Assembly (NCBI GenBank): GCA_050732995.1
Contig: JBOHSA010000024.1
Span: forward strand, 1-29,118
Direction of reading: 5' to 3'
Source of the DNA: JBOHSA01 sp050732995
GTDB taxonomy: Bacteria; Gemmatimonadota; Gemmatimonadetes; Gemmatimonadales; GWC2-71-9
Length of the DNA stretch: 29,118 nt
Part shown: piece by piece, positions 1-7,146 of the stretch
Position numbering within the stretch: position 1 is the first letter of the stretch
Layout: each line of letters begins with the position of its first letter
Translations under genes and position numbers: made by a program
The notes under the pieces: generated by a model
What the model saw: the letters and a program-made list of their open reading frames with translations, nothing else
What the model was told of the DNA's origin: nothing
Database searches by the model: none

Positions 1-1
1 G

Positions 2-439
2 GGGTTCTCCTTCATCGAGCTGCTCGTCGTGCTCGTCATCATCGGGATCCTGGCGAACCTGGTCGTCCCTACGTACGGCACCATCAAGCGGCGGGCCGAG
101 GCGGCGCACATCATCGGCGACATGAGCGCGATCCGGATCGCTGCGCTGAACGCCTACGCCGCAACGGGGGAGTTTCCGCCGACTGCCGCCTGGGGCGAGG
201 TGCCCGACGAGTTCACCGGCACGCTGCCGAACGGTTTCGACTTCCAGTACAAGACCGCCGCCTATCGGTGGCGGCGATGGTCCCTGCCCAACGGCCTCCC
301 GGCCGATCCCGCGCAGACGGTGTTGGTCGGCCTCGAAATGCAGACTACGGACGAGGGCCTTGTGGCGTCGGTCAAGGGGCTGTACCGCGGCGCCGTCGCC
401 TTCGGCACGTCCACGCAAATCACCTTTGTCCTTCAGTAG
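2..439 (+). CDS. Type IV pilin / pseudopilin-like protein (5' truncated)
   Basis: The reading frame is open from the window edge and lacks its true start. It begins with G-FSFIELLVV, the prepilin peptidase (PilD-type) site: Gly at -1, Phe at +1 and Glu at +5 of the mature protein. The hydrophobic N-terminal helix follows (VVLVIIGILANLVVP), then YGTIKRRAEAAHI, typical of the pilin alpha-1 helix. About 120 residues of globular domain follow, with no cysteine pair visible. The family forms type IV pilus or type II secretion pseudopilus filaments, assembled from the inner membrane after cleavage and N-methylation. Whether it is a major pilin, minor pilin or pseudopilin cannot be decided here because assembly genes lie outside the window. 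The next gene starts 9 bases downstream, so cotranscription is likely. Confidence 0.85.
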   Translation, partial: GFSFIELLVVLVIIGILANLVVPTYGTIKRRAEAAHIIGDMSAIRIAALNAYAATGEFPPTAAWGEVPDEFTGTLPNGFDFQYKTAAYRWRRWSLPNGLPADPAQTVLVGLEMQTTDEGLVASVKGLYRGAVAFGTSTQITFVLQ

Positions 440-448
440 GCGGATACC

Positions 449-1273
449 ATGATCGGTGCGTTGCTGCTCTCCATGCTCGCGCTCCAGAATCCTTCTCCCG
501 CCCCCGCCCCCGAGCTCGTGTCCCCCCTCGGGCGGGCGTTGCTGGCCCGTCCCGACACGGCGGGCGCGATCGCGAAAGCGGAGAGCGCGCTCGCCCGGGC
601 GCCGCGGGACGTGGACTCCTTGATCGCGCTCGGGCAGGCGTTCGCATCGGTGTGGCGTTACCGGGAGGCGATCGAGGTCTACACCCGCGCCGTCACCCTG
701 GCCCCCGCGCGGGCCGTGCTGTTTCGTCATCGTGGGCACCGCTACATCTCCACCCGGCAGTTTCCCCGGGCGGTCGCGGATCTGGAGCGGGGGGCGGCGC
801 TGGACTCCACGAGCTACGACATCTGGTACCATCTCGGGCTCGCCTATTACCTCACCGGCCGGTTCGACGCGGCCGCGCGGGCCTACCGTCGCTGCCTCGC
901 CGTCGCCACGACGCCCGACAACGTCGTGGCCGTCTCGGACTGGCTGTGGATGGCGCTGTCCCGCGCGCGACAGGACTCCGCCGCCGCCCAGGTACTCGCC
1001 GCCATCGGCGACAGCTTGGCCGTGGGAGAGAGCAGCGCCTATTACGGCCGGCTGCTGTTCTACAAGGGGCGCCGGAGCGAGGCGGATCTCCGCACGCTCA
1101 TGGCCGCGAGCGAGCTGCAGCACGCCACCATCGGCTACGGGCTGGCCAACTGGTACCTGATTCGCGGGGACACTGCGCAGGCCCGCACGTTGTTCCGCAC
1201 CATCGTGGAAGGGAACTACTGGCCCGCGTTCGGGTTTATCGCGGCAGAGACCGAGCTGCGGAGGATGCGGTGA
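449..1273 (+). CDS. TPR-repeat protein
   Basis: A 274-residue protein with a short hydrophobic N-terminus (MIGALLLSMLAL) and a Pro/Ala-rich linker, suggesting export or membrane anchoring. Three consecutive tetratricopeptide repeats can be read at about residues 54-87, 88-121 and 122-155, with the W/Y-x-x-L-G-x-A-Y pattern clearest at 126-133 (WYHLGLAY). A fourth, degenerate repeat lies near 225-258. TPRs mediate protein-protein contacts and carry no catalytic residues. Lying 9 bases behind a pilin gene, it could be an assembly or scaffold partner, but the pairing is only positional. Its TGA overlaps the GTG of the bacilliredoxin gene (GTGA), implying translational coupling. Confidence 0.8.
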   Translation: MIGALLLSMLALQNPSPAPAPELVSPLGRALLARPDTAGAIAKAESALARAPRDVDSLIALGQAFASVWRYREAIEVYTRAVTLAPARAVLFRHRGHRYISTRQFPRAVADLERGAALDSTSYDIWYHLGLAYYLTGRFDAAARAYRRCLAVATTPDNVVAVSDWLWMALSRARQDSAAAQVLAAIGDSLAVGESSAYYGRLLFYKGRRSEADLRTLMAASELQHATIGYGLANWYLIRGDTAQARTLFRTIVEGNYWPAFGFIAAETELRRMR

Positions 1274-1716
1274 CGAGCCTGAACGCGCCGTTGTACGATC
1301 CGCGCCTCGTCCAGCCGATGCGCGAGGAGCTGACCCGGATCGGCTTTCGCGAGCTGCGCACGCCGGAGGAGGTGGATGCGGCCCTGGAGGAGAGGGCGCA
1401 GGGCGCCGCCGAGCCGACGCTGGTCGTCGTCAACTCGGTGTGCGGCTGCGCCGCCCGCAACGCCCGCCCGGCGGTCGCCCTCGCGGTCCGGCATGACAAG
1501 CGTCCGGCGCGGCTCTTGACGGTGTTCGCCGGTCAGGAGGCGGAGGCGACGGCGCGGGCGCGGAGCTACTTCACCGGGTACCCGCCCTCTTCCCCGCAGA
1601 TGGCGCTGTTCCGCGACGGCGCGCTCGTCTTCATGCTCGAGCGGCGGCAGATCGAAGGTCGGGACGCGCGAGACATCGCGGCGGATCTCGTAGCCGCGTT
1701 CGAGCGGTACTGCTAG
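1270..1716 (+). CDS. BrxA/BrxB family bacilliredoxin
   Basis: A 148-residue thioredoxin-fold protein, close to the roughly 145 residues of Bacillus YphP/YqiW. The diagnostic Cys-Gly-Cys is at residues 58-60 (NSVCGCAARNARP), followed by conserved AVALAVRHDKRP and a C-terminal FMLERRQIEGRDA segment. Bacilliredoxins are known to remove bacillithiol from S-bacillithiolated proteins, or act as weak disulfide isomerases, in the cytoplasm; whether this organism makes bacillithiol is not visible here. The GTG start at 1270 is chosen because it gives the family N-terminus (LYDPRLVQPMREEL) and overlaps the upstream stop. A much longer open frame reaches back to 268, but that part lies over the TPR gene and is not protein-like. 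Confidence 0.88.
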   Translation: MTSLNAPLYDPRLVQPMREELTRIGFRELRTPEEVDAALEERAQGAAEPTLVVVNSVCGCAARNARPAVALAVRHDKRPARLLTVFAGQEAEATARARSYFTGYPPSSPQMALFRDGALVFMLERRQIEGRDARDIAADLVAAFERYC

Positions 1717-2481
1717 CTACAACACCCGCTCCCGCCGCACCCGCACGTCCACGATCTTGTCCACCCAGGACCAGAGCGAATCCTGTCGCTCGATTGAGAC
1801 GCCGTCCAGGAGGTGGCGACGCCACCCCTTCATGACTTCTGCGTCCTGCGTCCAGAGGCGGACCCGCTTGCGCGGCACCCGGCTCTCCCACAACTGTGCG
1901 ACCGGGGGGTCGGCGTAGAGCAGCCGCACGGTCACGTTGCGGGACAGGTATTCGAGCGGGCTCAGTTCCACGCGCGCGTACCGTTGCTCGGGTGTCAGCC
2001 GGCCCGCGCCTGGATAGTCGGGCTCACCGTCGGAGACGAGTACGATGTTCAACGGAGCCAGGATGAGATTGTTGCGTCGCACGTGCACGGCGGCGCGCTG
2101 GAAGAACGCGTTGAAATCGGTGATCGGGTCGGTCTCGGGGAACCAGGCCCGCAGGTCGGCCGCGATCTGCGCGGGCGACTTCCCGGTGAGGTCCTGGATC
2201 GGATGGAACACCTTGGCTTGCCCCGGGCGCTCGCCGCCGAGCTCCCCGATGAACACCGCCGTATTGGGGCGCAGCCCGCCGATGCCGTTCACGTGGCCGT
2301 AGATGTAAAGGGCCGCGAACTCGATCGCCTCGTCGAACACCGGGTTGCGCCGGAACGAGCCGCTGATGTCGAGCCCGATGACGAGGGTCGAGCGGGGGGG
2401 AGGCGCGTTTTCGGGACGCGAGCACGCCAGCAGCCCCAGAACGAGGGACGCCGACGCGGCCAGGCGGGGGGCGGGGCGCAT
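1717..2481 (-). CDS. vWA-domain lipoprotein
   Basis: A 254-residue exported lipoprotein. The signal peptide ends in a lipobox, LLAC, with Cys20 as the lipidated residue. After a Pro-rich linker comes a von Willebrand A fold beginning TLVIGLDISGS, whose D38-x-S-x-S42 is the metal-ion-dependent adhesion site (MIDAS). A later strand, NIVLVSDGEPD, supplies the second conserved Asp region. vWA domains bind ligands or partner proteins through a Mg2+/Mn2+ ion. The start codon overlaps the stop of the upstream membrane protein by one base (TGATG), so the two are probably made together and may form a complex. The stop codon directly abuts the stop of the convergent bacilliredoxin gene. Specific function unknown. 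Confidence 0.85.
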   Translation of the reverse strand: MRPAPRLAASASLVLGLLACSRPENAPPPRSTLVIGLDISGSFRRNPVFDEAIEFAALYIYGHVNGIGGLRPNTAVFIGELGGERPGQAKVFHPIQDLTGKSPAQIAADLRAWFPETDPITDFNAFFQRAAVHVRRNNLILAPLNIVLVSDGEPDYPGAGRLTPEQRYARVELSPLEYLSRNVTVRLLYADPPVAQLWESRVPRKRVRLWTQDAEVMKGWRRHLLDGVSIERQDSLWSWVDKIVDVRVRRERVL

Positions 2482-3701
2482 CAGCGGGCTCCTTCCGCGG
2501 GGACTTTGCCGGCGAACGGTGTGCTCGCCAGCACGTCCTCGAGCGACCGGAACGGCAGGGAGAAGTGCGCCCGGCCGATGAAGATCACGAAGAAGAAGTT
2601 GAATCCCGCGGCCACGAGCTGGAGAATGGGGAGCGACAAGAGCTCGAAGACCTCCCGCGCTTCCTTCTTGAACCACTCGCGCTCGGCCTTGAGCGCGCTG
2701 ATCGGCCCGCGCCAGAAATCGGGTTCGGGCTGCGCAGCGCTGCCGCCGCCCTGCTCCACAGCGAACGCTTGCCGGCCCAAGAGGCCGATGAGTGCGGGCG
2801 CCCCGAAGCGACCGAACAGGAACCACGTCATCCCGCGCACGCCCACCCACCCGAGGAAGGCGATCGTCAGCGTGCCGCCCACGCCTAGGGTCACGCCCTG
2901 TTGCGCCAGCCATGGCGTGATCGCGTCGACCAGCTCCCGATAGAGGAACAGCACCTCGAATAGCGCGACCGTCATCTCCACGAGCACCATGAAAACGATC
3001 TGCCCCACCTGACGCGTCTTGACCGCGTCGTTGAGCACCTGGATGCAAGCGAAGGAGCCCGCGATCAGGACCCACAGAAACACCCACAGGGTCAACACGA
3101 GCAAGATGGGGTTCACCTCGTAGCCCGTGAGGTCGGCCAGCAGCTCGCTCATGGTCGGGCGCAGCGTGAACGTGAAAATCGTCGCCTCGATCGCAGACCA
3201 GAACACCAGCAGGAAAAAGGCCGGCCACGGCACACCGGGCCGGCGCGAGGTCGCATCGAGCATGGCGAGCGGAGAGGTCACGGCTCCTTTCAAGGTCCCC
3301 CATACCAGGTTGACCGTGAGCTTGAGCAGCCCCCACAGCCACCCAATGAGCACGAAGAGAAAGCGGACTAAGCCGGCCCAGTAGAACCACACCATGCGGC
3401 CGGCGTCCCACCAGGACATCAGGAGCGCCGTGAGCAGCGAGGCGGCCCGCCCCAGCCGGAACGGGATCGTATAGATGGACACCATGGTGCCCCACACGCC
3501 GGCTACGAGTACCGCCGCGGGCAGAAAGAGGAGCAGGGACATCCCGACGATGGCGCCGAAGGACTCACCCCCCAGAACCAAGCCGAACACCTGGGCCTGC
3601 CAGTCGACGATCCACGAGAGCCCGGCCCAAATCCAGCCCCATAGCGTCGAGAGTATCCAGCTCCACTGCTCGGTCTGGACGGTGCCAACGGTGTCTTGCA
3701 T
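2481..3701 (-). CDS. Polytopic membrane protein of unknown function
   Basis: A 406-residue protein with many hydrophobic segments: clear membrane spans near residues 50-75, 85-130 (two), 160-180, 198-222, 232-255, 270-295 and 360-382. A charged loop at about 325-355 (WRGPISALKAEREWFKKEARE) would be cytoplasmic or amphipathic. The N-terminus is unusually Trp-rich (WSWILSTLWGWIWAGLSWIVDW). I do not recognise the family. ATG 3701 is preceded by a good ribosome site (GGGAAGGGGA about 6 bases upstream). It is the first gene of a two-gene unit with the vWA lipoprotein, which suggests a membrane platform with a lipid-anchored vWA partner; that role is inference. Confidence 0.8.
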   Translation of the reverse strand: MQDTVGTVQTEQWSWILSTLWGWIWAGLSWIVDWQAQVFGLVLGGESFGAIVGMSLLLFLPAAVLVAGVWGTMVSIYTIPFRLGRAASLLTALLMSWWDAGRMVWFYWAGLVRFLFVLIGWLWGLLKLTVNLVWGTLKGAVTSPLAMLDATSRRPGVPWPAFFLLVFWSAIEATIFTFTLRPTMSELLADLTGYEVNPILLVLTLWVFLWVLIAGSFACIQVLNDAVKTRQVGQIVFMVLVEMTVALFEVLFLYRELVDAITPWLAQQGVTLGVGGTLTIAFLGWVGVRGMTWFLFGRFGAPALIGLLGRQAFAVEQGGGSAAQPEPDFWRGPISALKAEREWFKKEAREVFELLSLPILQLVAAGFNFFFVIFIGRAHFSLPFRSLEDVLASTPFAGKVPAEGAR

Positions 3702-3752
3702 GGACGTTCCCCTTCCCAGGATGGGAATGCGGCTGCACGGCCCGAGGGCGCG

Positions 3753-3771
3753 GACCCCACGTTAGGGGGTC
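3753..3771. other. Inverted repeat in the divergent intergenic region
   Basis: GACCCC (3753-3758) and GGGGTC (3766-3771) form a 6-bp stem with a 7-base loop. GGGC at 3746-3749 can extend it against GCCC at 3772-3775 across a small bulge. It lies between the divergently transcribed membrane-protein and GroES-like genes. No T-tract follows on either strand, so a terminator is unlikely; it may be a protein site or have no function. Confidence 0.35.
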
Positions 3772-3794
3772 GCCCTGGCCTGTCAAGGTCGCTT

Positions 3795-3810
3795 GGTGAT
3801 CTGGATCACC
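3795..3810. promoter_or_regulatory. Perfect 7+7 palindrome, candidate operator
   Basis: GGTGATC-TG-GATCACC is a perfect inverted repeat with a 2-base centre. It sits 49 bases upstream of the GroES-like start and 93 bases upstream of the divergent membrane-protein start. Its position and symmetry fit a dimeric regulator site. No HrcA/CIRCE sequence, which would be expected for a classical groES promoter, is present. The regulator is unknown. Confidence 0.4.
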
Positions 3811-3858
3811 CCCTGGGGCGACTTGCGGCGGCGGCCGATTGTAGATACTGGTGGACGT

Positions 3859-4245
3859 ATGGCGGACGACACCCCGAAACGTCTCATCGTCGTCGGTGAC
3901 CGCGTGCTCGTCACCCCGGCCGAGGGCGAAGAGCGCACCAACGTCGGCCTGTACCTGCCGGCGACGGCGCTGGAGAGTCGCCAGGTCCAGGGCGGCCGCA
4001 TCGTGGCCACCGGCCCCGGCACGCCCATGACCGAGCCCGCCAGCATGGACGAGGAGCCGTGGAAGATCCGGGGTGCCGAGGTGAAGTACCTCCCGATGCA
4101 AGCCGAAGTCGGTGACTACGCCCTGTTCTTCCGCAAGGCGGCCGTGGAGCTTACGTTCGAGGGCAAGAGCTACCTCGTCGTGCCCCAGGCCGCCATCCTC
4201 GTGCTGGTACGGGAGCGGGAGCTGCGAGGAGGGCGGTCCCCATGA
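3859..4245 (+). CDS. GroES-like co-chaperonin (divergent, 128 aa)
   Basis: A Cpn10-fold protein: VVGDRVLVTPAEGEERTNVGLYLP at the N-terminus matches the first strand and mobile loop, GGRIVATGPG matches the conserved GxVxAVGxG, and EVGDYALFF...YLVVPQAAILVLV matches the C-terminal barrel. At 128 residues it is about 30 longer than classical GroES, mainly through an insertion around MDEEPWKIRGAEVKYLPMQAE. The mobile loop has VGLYLP where classical GroES has GG-I-V-L. It resembles the second, longer GroES-like proteins annotated in several phyla rather than the partner of a linked groEL, and no groEL is nearby. ATG 3859 is preceded by GGTGGA and, 9 bases upstream, by the -10-like GATACT (3844-3849). 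An in-frame GTG at 3793 gives a non-family N-terminus. Confidence 0.8.
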   Translation: MADDTPKRLIVVGDRVLVTPAEGEERTNVGLYLPATALESRQVQGGRIVATGPGTPMTEPASMDEEPWKIRGAEVKYLPMQAEVGDYALFFRKAAVELTFEGKSYLVVPQAAILVLVRERELRGGRSP

Positions 4246-4622
4246 GCGAGTTCGGGTGGGCGCGGAGCCGCGGCAGCCACGCCCAGCGTCGCGGGCTGCG
4301 GCGCGGCGAGTGGTACCGCGTGCTCGCCGAGCCGGGCGATGAGTGGGTCCTGCTGGAGGTCAATCAGCTCGAAGTGCGCATCACGCGCGAGCACGTCCTG
4401 GTCCGCCCGGAGCCGCCCAGCCAGTGGAGTGTGGTGCACCTGACGCCCGAGGAAGCGGCCGTGGAAGCGCGGAAGCACGGGCACGCGAACGACGAAGCGC
4501 ACCGCACCTACCTCGTGTGTCCCGGTTGTCACGTCCGCCTCCACGTCGCCGACCGGCCGAACGAGCGTCGGTGCGAGCTGTGCGGTCGGAACCGCCGCGT
4601 GGATTGGAGCGATATCGCCTAG
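4242..4622 (+). CDS. Zinc-ribbon protein of unknown function
   Basis: A 126-residue protein whose start overlaps the GroES-like stop (ATGA), implying coupled translation. The N-terminal half (about residues 22-56: GEWYRVLAE, VLLEVNQLEVRITREHVLVR) looks like a small beta barrel. The C-terminal half carries a zinc ribbon: CPGC at 93-96 and CELCG at 111-115, four cysteines in the CxxC-x14-CxxC pattern. This could bind nucleic acid or protein. No named family is recognised. The tight pairing with a co-chaperonin gene suggests a linked role, but nothing in the sequence defines it. Confidence 0.75.
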   Translation: MSEFGWARSRGSHAQRRGLRRGEWYRVLAEPGDEWVLLEVNQLEVRITREHVLVRPEPPSQWSVVHLTPEEAAVEARKHGHANDEAHRTYLVCPGCHVRLHVADRPNERRCELCGRNRRVDWSDIA

Positions 4623-4654
4623 GCACGCGTGGAAACACTCCTGCCCGCAACATT

Positions 4655-4689
4655 CGGGCTCCGGTTTTCCCCCCGGAGCCCGTTTCGTT
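4655..4689 (+). terminator. Intrinsic-terminator-shaped hairpin upstream of the RecQ gene
   Basis: CGGGCTCCGG (4655-4664) and CCGGAGCCCG (4673-4682) form a perfect 10-bp stem with an 8-base TTTTCCCC loop. TTTCGTT (4683-4689) follows immediately. This is the strongest Rho-independent terminator shape in the window and would end the GroES-like/zinc-ribbon transcript. It lies only 7 bases before the RecQ ATG, so it could instead attenuate RecQ expression. Confidence 0.7.
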
Positions 4690-4696
4690 GGGACGC

Positions 4697-5857
4697 ATGG
4701 GCAGCTTCTCCGGTGGGCTGGCACGGGCCCGAGACCTCCTCGCCGACCGATTCGGCTATCCCGCCTTTCGGGTCCACCAGCTCCGGGTGCTCGGGCCGTT
4801 GCTCGCCGGTCGCAACGTGCTCGCCGTCCTGCCGACCGGGGCCGGGAAGTCGCTGTGCTTCCAGGTGCCGGCTCTCATGGCCGATGGGCTTACCCTCGTG
4901 GTTTCTCCCCTCATCTCCCTGATGCAAGACCAGGTGCGCGCCCTGCGCCGGCGCGGGATCGCGGCCGCTTACGTGAACAGCATGTTGGACCGCGACCAGC
5001 GGCGTGTGGTGCTCACGGCCGCGCTCTCGGGCGGGCTGCGCCTGCTCTATTGCGCGCCCGAGCGGTTGAGTGGGCTGGTGCGGCGGCTGCGCGGCGCGGG
5101 GCGCCGAGTGGCGCTCTTCGCCGTGGACGAGGCCCACTGCATCGTGGAGTGGGGGAACGAGTTCCGGCCGGTCTACCGGGCGCTCGGGCGGTACCGCTGG
5201 CTGCTGGGCGACCCGGTGACGGTCGCGCTCACGGGCAGCGCGACGCCGGCGACGCGCCACGAGATCCTCGCGGTGCTCCGGATGCGCGACGCCGACGTCG
5301 TGATCACGTCGTTCGATCGGCCGAATCTCACGTTCGCGGTGGAGCGGGTGGCGGACGACCGCGCCCGGTTCGCGCGGGTCCGGGCGCTGCTGCGGGATAC
5401 CCACGGGCCGGTCATCCTGTACGCGCCCACGCGCCGGCTGACCGAGCTCGTGGCGCGGGCGTTGCTGCGCATGGGCGTGCGGGCCCTGCCGTACCACGCC
5501 GGGCTCACGCCTGCGATCCGTCGTGCGGTGCTGCTCGCGTTTCTGCGTGGTCCCGCGCCGGTCGTGGTGGCCACCAGCGCCTTCGGGATGGGGATCGACA
5601 AACCCGATGTGCGACGCGTGCTCCACTGGGGGCCGCCCCGGAGCCTGGAGGGCTACTACCAGGAGGCAGGTCGGGCCGGGCGGGACGGCCGGCCTGCCGA
5701 GTGCCGTATCCTGTGGCGGCCGTCGGATTTCGACTGGGGCGCAATCGCTCCGGAGATGCGGCGCTACGTCGAGGCTCGGCGCTGCCGGCGGCGCATGCTG
5801 CTGCAGTACTTCGGGGAACGGCTCGAGCACTGCGCCGGGTGTGATCGGTGCGTCTGA
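4697..5857 (+). CDS. Minimal RecQ-family ATP-dependent DNA helicase
   Basis: A 386-residue superfamily 2 helicase that unwinds DNA 3'-5'. Motifs in order: RecQ motif 0 (FGYPAFRVHQ, 19-28), Walker A LPTGAGKS (45-52), VVSPLISLMQDQ (68-79), DEAHC (144-148) followed by an aromatic-rich loop (EWGNEFRPVY), GSATPAT (180-186), FGMGIDKP (296-303) and QEAGRAGRDG (322-331). It ends one residue after a RecQ zinc-binding set: C363, C379, C382, C385. Full-length RecQ continues with a winged-helix RQC and an HRDC domain; both are absent, although this is the natural stop and no frameshift is evident. ATG 4697 has a weak GGGA upstream; TTG 4688 is an in-frame alternative. A terminator-like hairpin lies directly upstream. 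Confidence 0.9.
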   Translation: MGSFSGGLARARDLLADRFGYPAFRVHQLRVLGPLLAGRNVLAVLPTGAGKSLCFQVPALMADGLTLVVSPLISLMQDQVRALRRRGIAAAYVNSMLDRDQRRVVLTAALSGGLRLLYCAPERLSGLVRRLRGAGRRVALFAVDEAHCIVEWGNEFRPVYRALGRYRWLLGDPVTVALTGSATPATRHEILAVLRMRDADVVITSFDRPNLTFAVERVADDRARFARVRALLRDTHGPVILYAPTRRLTELVARALLRMGVRALPYHAGLTPAIRRAVLLAFLRGPAPVVVATSAFGMGIDKPDVRRVLHWGPPRSLEGYYQEAGRAGRDGRPAECRILWRPSDFDWGAIAPEMRRYVEARRCRRRMLLQYFGERLEHCAGCDRCV

Positions 5858-5876
5858 CCTGGCGACTTCGCCGTCA

Positions 5877-5897
5877 GGGCAACTGCCCAACTATATT
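5877..5897 (+). promoter_or_regulatory. Candidate promoter -10 with upstream palindrome for the acyl-CoA dehydrogenase
   Basis: TATATT at 5892-5897 is a good -10 hexamer ending 7 bases before the ATG at 5905, and there is no Shine-Dalgarno sequence. Transcription would begin at or next to the start codon, that is, a leaderless mRNA. A short inverted repeat GGGCA-AC-TGCCC (5877-5888) sits just upstream of the -10 and may be an operator. No convincing -35 is visible. Confidence 0.45.
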
Positions 5898-5904
5898 CAT
5901 TCGC

Positions 5905-7125
<1,221 letters not shown>

Positions 7126-7146
7126 AGGTGCCTGCCCGCTTTCGCG

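Noticed and set aside
268..1269. Upstream extension of the bacilliredoxin frame over the TPR gene
   Set aside because: The translated extension is Arg/Gly/Pro-rich and family-free; GTG 1270 gives the correct family length.
4619..5890. 423-residue open frame antisense to the RecQ gene
   Set aside because: Composition is repetitive Arg/Pro/His with no motif, whereas the plus strand carries every RecQ motif.
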